Numbered from the stretch's first letter, positions 9,001 through 19,370 are shown. The stretch: DNA of 64,000 bases from Saccharomonospora sp. NB11 (GCF_015910535.1 NZ_JACBJG010000003.1:62001-126000); one strand, 5' to 3'. Translations and numbers: made by a program. Notes: generated by a model from the sequence alone, not told the origin.

Positions 9001-9752
9001 TCGACGCCGTGGGCAACCCCCAGTCGCTGCTGCTGCTCGGCGGCACCTCGGACATCGCGTTCGCCATCGCGGAGAAGTACCTCTCCTCGCGACCGCTGCG
9101 GATCGTGCTCGCGGCCCGGCCGTCACGGCGTCGCGACGAGGCAGCCGCGCGGTTGAAGGCCGCGGGCGCCGAGGTGACGAGCATCGACTTCGACGCGCTC
9201 GACACCGACTCCCACCCGGCGGTGATCGAGCGGGCGTTCGCCGACGGCGACATCGACGTGACCGTGGTGGCGTTCGGTCTGCTCGGTGACGCGGAGCAGG
9301 CGTGGCAGGACCACGCCACCGCGGTGCGGCTCGCGACGGTGAACTACACCTCCGCCGTGTCGGTGGGCGTGCCACTGGCGCAGAAGCTGCGCGAACAGGG
9401 CCACGGCACGATCATCGCGTTGTCCTCGGTGGCCGGGGAACGCGTGCGCCGCTCGAACTTCGTGTACGGCTCCACCAAGGCAGGCTTCGACGGCTTCTAC
9501 CTCGGACTCGGCGAGGCGCTGCGCCCCCACGGGGTGTCGGTCACCGTGGTCCGTCCGGGCCAGGTGCGGACGAAGATGACCGAGGGCATGGGCAAGGCGC
9601 CGCTGGAGCAGACCGCCCCACAGGTGGCCGAGATCGCCGTGAAGGCAGCCCGCGAGGGCAAGGACCTGGTGTGGGCACCCGGAGCGTTCCGCCTGGTCAT
9701 GTCGGTGCTGCGGCACGTGCCGCGCCCGATCTTCCGCAAGTTGCCGATCTAG
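8997..9752 (+). CDS. dprE2: Decaprenylphosphoryl-2-keto-erythropentose reductase DprE2
   Basis: 251-residue short-chain dehydrogenase that reduces the DprE1 product to decaprenyl-phosphoryl-D-arabinose with NAD(P)H. Nucleotide loop [13 protein letters not shown] near the N-terminus; catalytic Ser in IALSSVAGE and YGSTK Tyr/Lys pair. Start GTG 8997 overlaps the dprE1 stop (GTGA) and has AGGAGG eight bases upstream, so it is coupled to its partner enzyme. Family length is about 254. Confidence 0.95.
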   Translation: MIDAVGNPQSLLLLGGTSDIAFAIAEKYLSSRPLRIVLAARPSRRRDEAAARLKAAGAEVTSIDFDALDTDSHPAVIERAFADGDIDVTVVAFGLLGDAEQAWQDHATAVRLATVNYTSAVSVGVPLAQKLREQGHGTIIALSSVAGERVRRSNFVYGSTKAGFDGFYLGLGEALRPHGVSVTVVRPGQVRTKMTEGMGKAPLEQTAPQVAEIAVKAAREGKDLVWAPGAFRLVMSVLRHVPRPIFRKLPI

Positions 9753-9768
9753 GACGTACCCCGGCGCG

Positions 9769-11910
9769 TCACTGCACGAACCAGTACCCGAACGACGTGT
9801 ACTCCGGGTACGGCGAGAGCAGTGGTCGCGTGGGCTCCAGCTCGACGGTGACCTCGGAGGAACCGACCAGCTCGCCGGGGACGGTGAACTGCGCGGTCGT
9901 CCAGGCGTCGGGCGACTCGGGCAGCCGCCACACCCCGGCGTCCCTGCCGTCGATCCGCACCCGGACGTCGCGGTTCTCGGCCGACGACAGCACGCGCGTG
10001 GCGATCGTGAGGTCCTCGCCCGGGGTGAGCCCGCGGGCCGTGAAAGTCTCCCCACCCACGACCACACGTCCGCTGTCGACGACGTCGGCCTGTCGTCGCA
10101 GGACCGTGTACGGCTGCCACCCCGGCTGGGTGGTGCGGACCTCGTAGTCGTGGCTTTCCTCGCTGCTCAGCGAACCCACGTTGAGATAGTCACGCACTCC
10201 ACCGGGCACGGGCGCACGATCGCCGCTGCCCGCCAGCGTCCAGTCCGCCCTGCGGACTTCGAGGTCGGTGAACGGCACGATGCGCCGGTTGTTCAGATCG
10301 GGCGGAGTCCGCACGGGGAAGGTCGTCAGCGGCGGTGAGGCGAACACACCCGCGTCGACGAACGGCTGCATGGACGTCCCCGGCCACGGTTCGTAGACGG
10401 CGACGTGGGTGGGTCGCCGGTCCTCGGGCAGCGCACGGAGCGCTTCGTAGAGGCTTCCGGGACCGTTGTTGCTGGCCTCGGCGAAGCCGTTGGTGGCGAG
10501 TCCGATGGTGTCGACGACGCGGCGCTGCCCGAAGTAGGCGACCGCGCCGACGTCCTTGACACCCACGATCGCGTCGGGGGGCAGGTGCTCGCTGATCCAC
10601 GCGGCCACCGACACGTCGGTGTCGCGGATCGTCGCCGACTGACGGCCGAGTCGCACCGCCCACGTCGGGGTGGCCACCACCGTGAACAGCACCATCACGA
10701 GCAGCACCGCGTGCAGTGCCGCCTTCCGCTCCCGCTCACGCGGGACGAGGCGCGTGAGCGCGTACCCGCCGGTGGCGGCCAGGACGAAGAACAGCGGCAG
10801 GAACGGCTGGAAGTACCGCAGCTCGTGGATCAACGCGGTGCTGAGCGTCGACGCCGACACCACCACGAGCGCGTACCCGACGACGATCGCCACAGCCAGC
10901 GGCCGCCACTCGGGACGCTTCACGAGCAGGTAGCAGAGTCCGCCGAGGAAGAACGCGAGCGCGAACGGGAAGGCGAAGTCGGTGTTGTTCAGGCCGTTGA
11001 AGTGGTCGACGATGCCGCGGACGTTGGCGAACGTTCGGTCGACGAACTCACCGAGGTAGAAGACGGGCCGGTCGGCCAGGTGCGACTTCGACTGCACCCC
11101 GTTGGCGCTGAAGGTGCCCGTCGCCAGCCGGTAGAACGCGTACTGCGCGACTCCCACCAGCAGCGGCAGACAGCACCACGCCATGCGGGCGACGCGGAAG
11201 CCGTGCGCACGCCCGACCGTCCACAGCATCGCGCCGCACAGGGCGAACGCGAAGAACATGCCCTCGGGTCGCACGAAGGCGAGCAGAGCGGCGAGCGCCG
11301 GCGTCCACCGGAACACTCCGGAGGCTCGTTCGCGCACGAAAGCCAACACCGAGCCGGTGACCAGCACGGACGTCAGCCCGACCTCCATGCCGCTGGCCGC
11401 GCCCCACAGCAACGGTCCGCTCACGGCCGTGAGCACACCGGCCCACACACCCACGACCCGACCGACGAGCGCCTCGCCGAGCCGACACACCAGCACCGTG
11501 GTCGCGGTGAAGCACACGACCCCGAAGGCGACGGCGAACGCCAGCAACGCCGTGCCGGAGAACCCGACGGCGTGCGCGGCGGCGAGCACGAACGCGTACA
11601 GCAGGCTGCTGGCACCCGTGGAGACGGGATCACCGGTGTTGTACTGGAAGGGGTGTCCGGACCCGAGCTGGCTCGCGTACTGCAGGTGGATGTAGGCGTC
11701 GTCGATGGGCGCGATCAGCGTGCCCTGGTTGTACGCCAGGTCCACGACGACGAACGTGACCCCGAGCAGGAACGCGAGCGCCCCGACGAACCACTCCGGC
11801 CGGGCCGAGGGCCGGAGTCGTCGGCGCCATGGCGCGGTGAGGCCACGGCTGTCGCCGGTCACATCGTCCGCCGCCTGCTCGTCCGGATGTCTGTCGGTCT
11901 CCGTGGTCAT
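9769..11910 (-). CDS. GT-C-type polytopic membrane glycosyltransferase
   Basis: About 713 residues. A cytosolic N-terminus is followed by a first membrane helix, then the GT-C signature APIDDAYIHLQYASQL in the first outside loop, around ten further hydrophobic helices, and a large C-terminal extracytoplasmic domain with a beta-sandwich look (about 570-713). The first-loop pattern resembles AftB-like arabinofuranosyltransferases, which use decaprenyl-phosphoryl sugars. It converges on dprE2 (16-base gap), supporting a wall polysaccharide role; acceptor and linkage cannot be told. The start is uncertain: ATG 11910 preferred, GTG 11916 and TTG 11919 are in frame. Confidence 0.65.
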   Translation of the reverse strand: MTTETDRHPDEQAADDVTGDSRGLTAPWRRRLRPSARPEWFVGALAFLLGVTFVVVDLAYNQGTLIAPIDDAYIHLQYASQLGSGHPFQYNTGDPVSTGASSLLYAFVLAAAHAVGFSGTALLAFAVAFGVVCFTATTVLVCRLGEALVGRVVGVWAGVLTAVSGPLLWGAASGMEVGLTSVLVTGSVLAFVRERASGVFRWTPALAALLAFVRPEGMFFAFALCGAMLWTVGRAHGFRVARMAWCCLPLLVGVAQYAFYRLATGTFSANGVQSKSHLADRPVFYLGEFVDRTFANVRGIVDHFNGLNNTDFAFPFALAFFLGGLCYLLVKRPEWRPLAVAIVVGYALVVVSASTLSTALIHELRYFQPFLPLFFVLAATGGYALTRLVPRERERKAALHAVLLVMVLFTVVATPTWAVRLGRQSATIRDTDVSVAAWISEHLPPDAIVGVKDVGAVAYFGQRRVVDTIGLATNGFAEASNNGPGSLYEALRALPEDRRPTHVAVYEPWPGTSMQPFVDAGVFASPPLTTFPVRTPPDLNNRRIVPFTDLEVRRADWTLAGSGDRAPVPGGVRDYLNVGSLSSEESHDYEVRTTQPGWQPYTVLRRQADVVDSGRVVVGGETFTARGLTPGEDLTIATRVLSSAENRDVRVRIDGRDAGVWRLPESPDAWTTAQFTVPGELVGSSEVTVELEPTRPLLSPYPEYTSFGYWFVQ

Positions 11911-12099
11911 CTCCACCAACTCGTTCGGCCTGGCCCGGTTCGTAAGCTACCGGCTGTTTCGGCGTTCCCACCGGTGGGGAGGCGCTCCCACCCGACGCGA
12001 ACCCCGTGCCGCCGCACGGCACCACCGCAGGCCGGGGACCGAGTCTTTGCGAATGCAGCGTCTTGTCCTGTTCTCACCCATTTGGGCGATCACTGTCTC

Positions 12100-12105
12100 T
12101 ACATT
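12100..12105 (+). promoter_or_regulatory. -10 element for lipoprotein gene (leaderless)
   Basis: TACATT, 6 bases before the ATG at 12112, with no ribosome site between. Confidence 0.4.
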
Positions 12106-12111
12106 GCCCCC

Positions 12112-12501
12112 ATGATGATCAACACTCGGCGATCTGCCCGACTCTCTCTTCCCCTGTCGGTCGCCAGCGCGGCCATTTTGCTCACCGGGTGCGGCGGAAG
12201 CGACGGCGACTTCTGCGCGGCGGTCGACGCCGACTTGGGGGCCGCCGCGACGGCGTTCGCCCCGTACACATCCTTCGGCAGCGGGCCGGAGATGCCTCAG
12301 CAGATGCTCGACTTCCTCGACCGGATCAAGGAGCCGCCGGAGGACCTCGCCGACGATCTCGCCATCTGGAAGGAGCGGGTGCGGGAAGTCCGCGACGCCG
12401 AGGTCGACGGCGAGGTGTCCAAGGTGGTACGGGAGCCGGACGACGTCCAGGCCGCCCGCGACGCGCTCTTCGACTACTACATCCAGGAGTGCCTCGACTA
12501 G
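12112..12501 (+). CDS. Small secreted lipoprotein
   Basis: 129 residues: signal peptide with RR and a hydrophobic core ending in lipobox LLTGC, followed by an acidic, mostly helical mature part with two cysteines (DFCAAVD and IQECLD). Divergent from the GT-C gene, with 200 bases between, and likely leaderless. Family not recognised; small actinobacterial lipoproteins like this are common and uncharacterised. Confidence 0.65.
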   Translation: MMINTRRSARLSLPLSVASAAILLTGCGGSDGDFCAAVDADLGAAATAFAPYTSFGSGPEMPQQMLDFLDRIKEPPEDLADDLAIWKERVREVRDAEVDGEVSKVVREPDDVQAARDALFDYYIQECLD

Positions 12502-12573
12502 GAGGCAGAGAACGACGCACACGCTCCCATCGCCGGGAACCGATTACGAGGCGCGCACGTCCGAACGAGAACA

Positions 12574-13434
12574 GTGAGCGGGCAGCTAGCGCGAACCAGC
12601 AAGGGGAGCATCGTGGGCCGAACACGGTGGGAGCTTCGGAACCGGGCGCTGCACTCCGTCCCGACGCAGCGCCAGGTTCCGGCGCAACGGCATCGATCAC
12701 TCCGGCAGGAAGCCTCGGCGGCCGGGTCCCGCGGTGGGCACGCACCGTACGACGTTCCCGGCCCCACCACGCGCGCCCGTCAGGTGGTCGCACCGGACGA
12801 ACCGGTGTTGTGGGCAGCCAGCGGCGACCGCGTGGCCCACGACGTCCCGGGGCTCGACCAACGAGGACGCCCGCAGGCAAGCGTCGAGCTCGGGGGTTTC
12901 GACCGCGACCCGGGAACCATGACGACGAACCTCGACCTCGAACGCCGCCCTCCCGACGTGGTCGTCTTCGGGGACCACCCCGACTGTCTGGCTCGCCGAG
13001 CCCTGCGACACGTGTGCGCCCACGGCGGGCAGTGGCGTACCTGGGCGTTGACGTCGGCGCGGCTGCTGGTGCTGGATGTGCTGAAGGTGCCGTTGCCGCG
13101 TGACGGGTCGTTGCTGCGCCGGACGCTCGGCCTCGGCAGGGAACTCGTCAACATCGTCACCGAACGCGCACGACGCCACGTCGGCGACGGGACGGAGCTT
13201 CCCGTCACCTGCCCGCCGATGGCGGTGGTCGCGGCCGTCGACCGCAGCCGGATCGGCGACATCGCCGTGTCCCGCCGCAGGCTGGCGATGCGCACGCGGC
13301 CGTGTCTGCGCGTGCGTCTCGTGGACGGCTCCGGGCTCGACCTGCTGTTCGGGGTCGAGGACGAGAGCGTCTTCGAGTGGATGCTTCAGCTGGGGCGCGG
13401 GGAGAGCGAGGGCGAGGGGTGGAGAAGCCGCTGA
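12574..13434 (+). CDS. Hypothetical protein, coupled to next gene
   Basis: 286 residues if the GTG at 12574 is used; the first 110 are low in hydrophobic residues and rich in Arg/Gln, so ATG 12919 (171 residues) is an alternative. The C-terminal part alternates strands (WALTSARLLVLDVLKVPL, AVVAAVDRSRIGDIAVSRRRLAMR), suggesting a small PH-like or beta-barrel fold. The stop overlaps the start of the next gene, which has a similar strand pattern, so they probably work together. No family recognised. Confidence 0.5.
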   Translation: MSGQLARTSKGSIVGRTRWELRNRALHSVPTQRQVPAQRHRSLRQEASAAGSRGGHAPYDVPGPTTRARQVVAPDEPVLWAASGDRVAHDVPGLDQRGRPQASVELGGFDRDPGTMTTNLDLERRPPDVVVFGDHPDCLARRALRHVCAHGGQWRTWALTSARLLVLDVLKVPLPRDGSLLRRTLGLGRELVNIVTERARRHVGDGTELPVTCPPMAVVAAVDRSRIGDIAVSRRRLAMRTRPCLRVRLVDGSGLDLLFGVEDESVFEWMLQLGRGESEGEGWRSR

Positions 13435-14045
13435 TGGACGCGGACCCCCGACAGGCGGCACAACACGACGAGATCGTCGAGACGGAACTGACCCGACACT
13501 GGCTCACCGAGGGGGAACGGCTGCTCCTCGGTTGCCCACCCGTGCGTGCGCACGTCGGCGCGCTCGTGGCCGGTCACCGCCAGGTGCCCTACGTGCCGAC
13601 CCGCGCGACGCCCGAGGTACGGGGCGAACGGCCGCGATGGCCGCTGCCGCTGGAGGACCTGCCCGTCGAGGACTGGACCGACGACCCGACGCTCGGCTAC
13701 TGGGTCGACGCCGACCACGCCGACCGACTCGCCGTCCGGCTCGCCGACCACCTCGCCGCCAGCCACGGCGAGGCGCGCGTGGTGGTCACCGACCGGCGGA
13801 TCGCGGTGGTCTACCCCGCCGCGATCCTGGCCGAGGAGGCCGCCGAGGAGCCCGGGTTCCGGACCTTCGAGGAGCGGGACGCCCGCGAACTCGCCGCGCT
13901 CGACGCCCCGTTCCTCGGCCGCAGCATTCCACCCCGGCCGGTGATCGCGTTCCGGTTCGCGGACGGGTCCACGTTGTACGCCCGCGACGTGCACGCCGTC
14001 ATGAAGGTGCGCCGCGCCTCCGACCGGGTACACGCCGCTCGGTGA
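13434..14045 (+). CDS. Hypothetical protein
   Basis: 203-residue acidic soluble protein (LTEGERLLLGCPPVRAHVG early; ARVVVTDRRIAVVYPAAIL in the centre; RPVIAFRFADGSTLYARDVHAV late). The central part resembles the 'convert and display' strands of PH-like domains. The start ATG overlaps the previous stop (TGATG), with GGTGGAG about 11 bases upstream. It converges on a GT-C gene. Function unknown. Confidence 0.55.
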   Translation: MDADPRQAAQHDEIVETELTRHWLTEGERLLLGCPPVRAHVGALVAGHRQVPYVPTRATPEVRGERPRWPLPLEDLPVEDWTDDPTLGYWVDADHADRLAVRLADHLAASHGEARVVVTDRRIAVVYPAAILAEEAAEEPGFRTFEERDARELAALDAPFLGRSIPPRPVIAFRFADGSTLYARDVHAVMKVRRASDRVHAAR

Positions 14046-14069
14046 ACCGACGGTTAGGAGCCGACAGCC

Positions 14070-15632
14070 TCAGCGCGTGGTCGTCGACACCGGCGGCGTG
14101 GTCTGTTCCCGCTGCTCCGGTACGAGGGTGAAGTGGCCCACCCCGAGGGCGTCGGAGTACACCTGCCAGGTGTCCTCCCCTGCCCCCGGGCCCCGCTTGT
14201 ACCGCAGCCGGTAGTCGACCTCCGCCCGCTCGGCCTCCCGGTCGAAGAACAGGTAGTTGAAGCGCAGCAACGCCGCCGACACCGGTCCGGACTTCGCGAT
14301 GCGGTCGTTCACGAGTTCGGCCACCCGGCCGCGGTCGGAGAACACGTCCATGATGCGGCACTCGCAGTGGTAGGCCAGCGTGCCGATCTCGCCGGGGGAG
14401 GCGACGGTGTCGTCACCGACGCGCTCACGCAGCTCCCGCCCGACGTGGGCGTAGTCCGACGCGCTCGCCCAGTTGCCGAAGATGACGGGTGAGCGCCAGG
14501 GCAGCTCCCGCGTCACCCCCACCGAGGCGGCGCCCACCACGAAGAGCGTCACAAGCCCGAGCGCGACGAGCGGCGGGCGTTCCAGCAACGTCTCGTGCCG
14601 CTTCGCCGTACCGAACCACGTGCCGAGGGCGGCGACGGCGAACATGGCCAGCGCCGTCCCCGGCGCCACGTAGTACCAGTGGTACGGGCCGACTCCGAGC
14701 ACCGTGTAGACCACGAAGTAGGCCACCGCGCCGCCGCCGAGCCCCACCAGGGCGGACACGTCGGGGAATCGGGTCCAGCGGCGCGCGAGCCGCAACCCGA
14801 CGAGCCCGAACCACGCGACCAGGCCGAGCAGCGCGGGCCCGAACGCCATGCCCACCGCGAACTGCTCGCCGAGGTAGTACATGACCGGACCGGTCGCGTA
14901 GGTCCACCGGCCGAACAGCCCCTCCTGCTCCTGCTTGATGACGAGCGTGTCGGGTACTGCGGAGCCCAGCGCGACCCAGCTGAACACGTACCACGGAGCG
15001 GCGACGACGACCGCCGTCAGCGTGGCCTTGCCGAGGTGACGACGGATCGCCGGGACGCACGACGCCAGCACCAGCACGAAGATCACGAGATCGAGGCGGA
15101 TCAGCACGCTCACCGCCGCCACCGCCCCGAACGCCACCGGACGCCCCTCCGCCGCGAACGCGGTGAGCAGCACCAATGCCGTCGGGATGAGCAGGACCTC
15201 CAACCCGATGGCCGAGAGCACGAACGGGTTGGTCAGCACCACCGCCACGCCGAGCAGCGCCACCGGCCACGGCAGCCGGTACGCGCGAGCGAGCCGGGTC
15301 CAGCCCCACGCGAGGACGGCCGTGGTCAGGACCGACAGCAGTCCGAGGGCCACGACCGGCTGCGCCGGGCCGAACGCCCGGGTCACCAGCGTGAGCGCCC
15401 CCAACAGCAACACGTTGAGCGGCGAGGTCGCGGAGTTGGCCTGCATGCCCGGCACGAGCCCCCACTCGCCGTGCACGGCGAGGTTCTTGGCGTAGGCGAG
15501 GGTGATGTAGGCGTCGTCGATGAGGCTGTTCTTGACGACGAGGAAGACTCCCGCGGCGAACAGCGCGGAGCCGGCCACCACCAGCAGGGTGGCCCGGCGG
15601 GAGAAAACGTCGAACCGTTCTCTAGGCTCCAA
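14070..15632 (-). CDS. GT-C-type polytopic membrane protein
   Basis: 520 residues with about eleven hydrophobic helices. The GT-C first-loop motif NSLIDDAYITLAYAKNL follows helix 1. The C-terminal part is soluble (RIMDVFSDRGRVAELVND...) and outside the membrane. It belongs to the same superfamily as the genes at 9769-11910 and 23162-24850, and probably transfers sugars from a polyprenyl-phosphate donor in the wall. The start is TTG 15632 with GGAAGG six bases upstream. The divergent emb start is only 2 bases away, so promoters must lie inside each other's coding regions. Confidence 0.6.
   Translation of the reverse strand: MEPRERFDVFSRRATLLVVAGSALFAAGVFLVVKNSLIDDAYITLAYAKNLAVHGEWGLVPGMQANSATSPLNVLLLGALTLVTRAFGPAQPVVALGLLSVLTTAVLAWGWTRLARAYRLPWPVALLGVAVVLTNPFVLSAIGLEVLLIPTALVLLTAFAAEGRPVAFGAVAAVSVLIRLDLVIFVLVLASCVPAIRRHLGKATLTAVVVAAPWYVFSWVALGSAVPDTLVIKQEQEGLFGRWTYATGPVMYYLGEQFAVGMAFGPALLGLVAWFGLVGLRLARRWTRFPDVSALVGLGGGAVAYFVVYTVLGVGPYHWYYVAPGTALAMFAVAALGTWFGTAKRHETLLERPPLVALGLVTLFVVGAASVGVTRELPWRSPVIFGNWASASDYAHVGRELRERVGDDTVASPGEIGTLAYHCECRIMDVFSDRGRVAELVNDRIAKSGPVSAALLRFNYLFFDREAERAEVDYRLRYKRGPGAGEDTWQVYSDALGVGHFTLVPEQREQTTPPVSTTTR
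15623..15628 (+). promoter_or_regulatory. -10 element for emb (leaderless)
   Basis: TAGGCT, 6 bases before the emb GTG. It lies inside the first codons of the divergent GT-C gene. Confidence 0.45.
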
Positions 15633-15634
15633 CG

Positions 15635-18454
15635 GTGACCTTCCGTATCTGGTTGATCACGGTGTGCGGTCTCCTGTCCACGGTGGCAGCCGGGCTCTTC
15701 GTGCTCGCGCCGGTGGAGACACGAACCGAGACGTACGAGTGGCCGGATGCTCTGGCGACGGACAGGACGTTGCCGCTCTTTCCGTACGAGCCCCACCGAG
15801 TGGATGTCACCTTCCGCTGTACCGACGTGAACACGCTCGGTGAGGGCCTGCTGCTGTCTACCACGACTCCCCCTGGCGCGCCTGTCGAAAAGCAGGTCGT
15901 CGGCGGATTGGGTGTCGAGGTGGCCGATGGCCTGGTGACGGTGCGTGTCGGCGACGAAACGGTGATCACCTCCCGGGCCGGTGACGACTGCGAGTGGGCG
16001 GTGTCGTCCGGCCCCGACGGCACGGTCGTGTCGATCGACGGCGAACCGGTCGGCCACACCCGGGACACGCCTGTGGTGACGGGAATGTTCACCGAGGCCG
16101 TCGGCCAAACCGATCTGCGGGTGGACGTGGTCGCGGACACGAGGTACGACAGCTCCCCGGGGCCGTTGCGCGTCGTTCTCGCCGTCGTGGCACTCGCCTC
16201 GGCGGTCGCGACGACGGTCCTGCTCGTCCGGCACGAACGCGCTCGCCACCACCGCGTCCGGCTCCTTCCTCGCGGGTGGTGGCGACCGCGCGGCCCGGAC
16301 GTGGTCGTGCTCGGGACCCTGGCGGGCTGGTCGGTGCTCGGCGCGCCGACGGTGGACGACGGCTACATCGTCACGATGCTCAAGGCTGCCGACGACGGCG
16401 GCTTCGTGGGCAACTACTTCCGCTGGTTCAACGCGCCCGAGGCGCCGTTCAGTTGGTTCTACGAGTTGTACCGCGTGGTCGTGGGCGTCGGGGACGCCGT
16501 GTGGTGGTGGCGGCTGCCCTCCGTCCTGCTCTGCGTCGTGTCGTGGCTGGTCGCCGATCGGCTCCTGCTCCCGCGCCTGGTACGTGCGCCCGGCAGCGCG
16601 GCACGCTACGGCGCGGCCGGGGCCTTCCTGCTCTTCGCCGTGCCGTTCGGGATCGGGCTGCGCCCCGAGCCGTGGGTCATGCTCGGCACGGCCGTGGTCT
16701 TCCTGCTGGTGGAACGCGCCGTGGCCACCCGCAGCGCCGTCACGCTCGCCGTCGCGGTGTCGGTCGTCGGGCTCACCGTGGCCGTCACCCCGACCGGAGT
16801 GGTCGCCCTGCTCCCGTTCGTGGCCGCCGCCCCGGGCCTGTGGCGGGTGTTGCGGTGGCACGGCGCGGTGCTCGTGCCCGTGCTGCTCGGGGCCGCCGCG
16901 CTGCCGCTGCTGGTCATGTTCGCCGACCAGTCACTCGCCGCGGTTCTGCACTCGACGGACGTCCGCACCAGCATCGGACCGGCCTTCGGCGTGACCGACG
17001 AGGCCAGGCGCTACGAGGACCTGTTCGATCCCGTCCAAGGCGGCCTCAACCGACGGATGCCGCTGCTGCTGTTGTGGCTCGCCGTCGCGGTGCTCGCCGT
17101 CCTGCTGGTCACCCGGCGGGCGGTGGGTCTCGCGCCCGGCCCCACCCGGCGGGCCCTGCTGGTGGCCGTGCTGTTCTTCGTGGCGCTTGCCTTCACACCC
17201 ACCAAGTACACCCATCACTTCGGTGCCGTCGGCCTCCTCGCCACGGTGCTCGTGGGCGCCGCCGTCCACACCGTCCACGCGGGCGCGCTGCGCCGCCCGT
17301 GGGAGCGCTCGCTGTTCGTCGTCGCCGTGGCCGCGACCGGTGCCTACGCACTCGCCGCGCCGTTGCGGTGGTGGTTCGTGGCCGACCTCGGCGTGCCGTG
17401 GTCGCGGGAGGCACCGGACGTCGCCGGAATCGACCTCGCCGATCTCGTCCTCGGTGGCGGGCTCGTGCTGGCGGTCGCGGGACTGCTCGGCGCGTGGCGG
17501 AGGCTGCCGTCCCCGGCGTGGACGCTGCCGCTGCTCGCCCTGGGCACGGTCGCGTTGGAGCTGGTGTCGCTGGCCTACCCGCTGCACTCGCGCCAGGACA
17601 CCTACACCGTCGCGGGCTCGACGCTCGCGTCGTTCACCGGCGGGTGTGGGATCGAGGACTGGCTGGACGTCGAGCCCGACGTGCGGGCGGGCCTGCTCCA
17701 GGCGGAGGCGGGCACCGGCTCCGGCCGAGGACTGCGCCGCAACGCGGGCTATCCCTCCGAGGCTCCGCCGCCCGAGCCCTACGGCACTGCGCAGGCTCCG
17801 GTGTGGGGCAGCCGGGGAGAAGCGACGAAGCACCACCCGGTGTCGTGGACGAGCCCCTGGTATCCCTTGCCCGGCGGGCGCGAGGACTCCGCACCGCTGG
17901 TCGTCCCCGTGGCCGGACGCGGCGCGGTGTCGGCCACGGTCCAGTTCGCCGGAGCGGACGGCGCGGTGGTGCGGGAGAACCGTCTCCGGCTGGGCGACGG
18001 CAGTTGGCGTGAGGCGCGACTCGACCCCGGTGACGCCGCCCGCGTGCGCGTCGTGGCCGTCGACCGCGGTGAGGGCGGCTGGGTTGCGGTGGGCACTCCC
18101 CGCGTGCCCCGCGTCGTCCCACTCCGGGAGTACCTGCCGGCATCCGATCCCGTGGCGGTGGACTGGGTGAGCGCGTACTTCCTGCCCTGTCGGCGACCGG
18201 CCGCACTCTCGGGCGGGGTCACACAACCCGTGAGGCACCTGGTGACCGTGGGCCCGCGAAGCCGATGGCTCACCGGCATGTCCTACGCGACAGAGGCGGG
18301 CGGCCCCTACGCCCCGCTGCTCGACGTCGCGAGACTCGTCCCGGTGCCCACCTACCTGCGGGGCGACGAGCTACGGGAGGAGATGAGCGTGGTCCGCCTC
18401 GACTACGTGGCACCGCCACTGGAGAGCATGATCCGCTCGGAGACTCAGAGGTAG
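15635..18454 (+). CDS. Arabinosyltransferase of the Emb family
   Basis: 939-residue GT-C enzyme of the EmbA/B/C family that transfers arabinofuranose from decaprenyl-phosphoryl-arabinose to wall arabinan; ethambutol targets the family. Order: N-terminal helix (5-27), beta-rich carbohydrate-binding-like domain (30-175), second helix, catalytic DDGYI (241-245) with FRWFNAPEAPFSWFYELY in the first big loop, about a dozen helices, then the C-terminal Emb domain (YFLPCRRP...PVPTYLRGDELRE). Shorter than mycobacterial Emb (about 1,090). Only one emb is visible here. The 3' end overlaps ubiA by 10 bases, tail to tail. Confidence 0.9.
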   Translation: MTFRIWLITVCGLLSTVAAGLFVLAPVETRTETYEWPDALATDRTLPLFPYEPHRVDVTFRCTDVNTLGEGLLLSTTTPPGAPVEKQVVGGLGVEVADGLVTVRVGDETVITSRAGDDCEWAVSSGPDGTVVSIDGEPVGHTRDTPVVTGMFTEAVGQTDLRVDVVADTRYDSSPGPLRVVLAVVALASAVATTVLLVRHERARHHRVRLLPRGWWRPRGPDVVVLGTLAGWSVLGAPTVDDGYIVTMLKAADDGGFVGNYFRWFNAPEAPFSWFYELYRVVVGVGDAVWWWRLPSVLLCVVSWLVADRLLLPRLVRAPGSAARYGAAGAFLLFAVPFGIGLRPEPWVMLGTAVVFLLVERAVATRSAVTLAVAVSVVGLTVAVTPTGVVALLPFVAAAPGLWRVLRWHGAVLVPVLLGAAALPLLVMFADQSLAAVLHSTDVRTSIGPAFGVTDEARRYEDLFDPVQGGLNRRMPLLLLWLAVAVLAVLLVTRRAVGLAPGPTRRALLVAVLFFVALAFTPTKYTHHFGAVGLLATVLVGAAVHTVHAGALRRPWERSLFVVAVAATGAYALAAPLRWWFVADLGVPWSREAPDVAGIDLADLVLGGGLVLAVAGLLGAWRRLPSPAWTLPLLALGTVALELVSLAYPLHSRQDTYTVAGSTLASFTGGCGIEDWLDVEPDVRAGLLQAEAGTGSGRGLRRNAGYPSEAPPPEPYGTAQAPVWGSRGEATKHHPVSWTSPWYPLPGGREDSAPLVVPVAGRGAVSATVQFAGADGAVVRENRLRLGDGSWREARLDPGDAARVRVVAVDRGEGGWVAVGTPRVPRVVPLREYLPASDPVAVDWVSAYFLPCRRPAALSGGVTQPVRHLVTVGPRSRWLTGMSYATEAGGPYAPLLDVARLVPVPTYLRGDELREEMSVVRLDYVAPPLESMIRSETQR

Positions 18455-19370
18455 TACGAGCACGCGAGCGTGACGACCCAGCTCGCGCCCAGCACCTGCA
18501 GCACGCGGTCGCGCAGCGCGATCTCCTCCGGCTCGCCCGCGTGGCCGCCGTCGACGTCCACCGCGTACCGGAGCACCGCGATCACGAACGGCACGATGGA
18601 GATCACGCTCCACACCGTGCCCGGCACGCGCTGCTGCTGCTCGAACGCCCACAGGCAGTACGTCATGATCAGTATCGCGGCCGACGTCGCCCACACGAAG
18701 CGCAGGTAGCTGCCCGAGTACTTCTTCAGCGACGACCGGATCTTCGCCCCGGTGCGCTCGTAGAGCATCACCTCGGCGAACCGCTTTCCCGCCACCATGA
18801 ACAGCGAGCCGAACGCCGTGACCAGCAGGAACCACTGCGACAGGGTGATGCCCGTGGCGACACCACCGGCGATCAGCCGCATCAGGAAGCCCGAGCCGAC
18901 GATCACGAGGTCGATCACGGGCTGGTGCTTGAGGCCGAAGCAGTAGCCGAGCTGCACGGCCTCGTAGACGCCGAGCACGATCAACAACCGCCAGTCCGCG
19001 AGCACCCCGACGGCCATGCCCGCGGCGAAGAACACCCCCGCGGACGCGTACGCGACGGGGATCGGCACGATCCCCGCGGCAATGGGCCGGTTGCGCTTGG
19101 TGGGATGCGCGCGGTCGGCCTCGACGTCCACGGCGTCGTTGACGAGATAGACCGAGCTTGCCACGAGGGAGAACGCCACGAACGCCACCGCGGCGTCGAC
19201 GAGCACGTCGACGTTGGTGATCTGCGCCGCGGTGAACGGGGCCGCGAACACGAGGACGTTCTTCACCCACTGGCGTGGCCGCGCGGTACGCAGCACGCCG
19301 AACAGCGTCGGGACCGGTCCCTTCCGGGTGGAGGCACCGCCCTCGACGCCGGCACGCTCGGTCGTCTCAC

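Noticed and set aside
10405..12111. Long plus-strand open frame opposite the GT-C gene, in frame with the lipoprotein
   Set aside because: Only the last part (from ATG 12112) has a signal peptide and lipobox; the rest is antisense to a clear membrane protein.
15383..16861. 492-codon minus-strand frame opposite emb
   Set aside because: Low-complexity Arg/His/Gln composition; emb carries clear family motifs.
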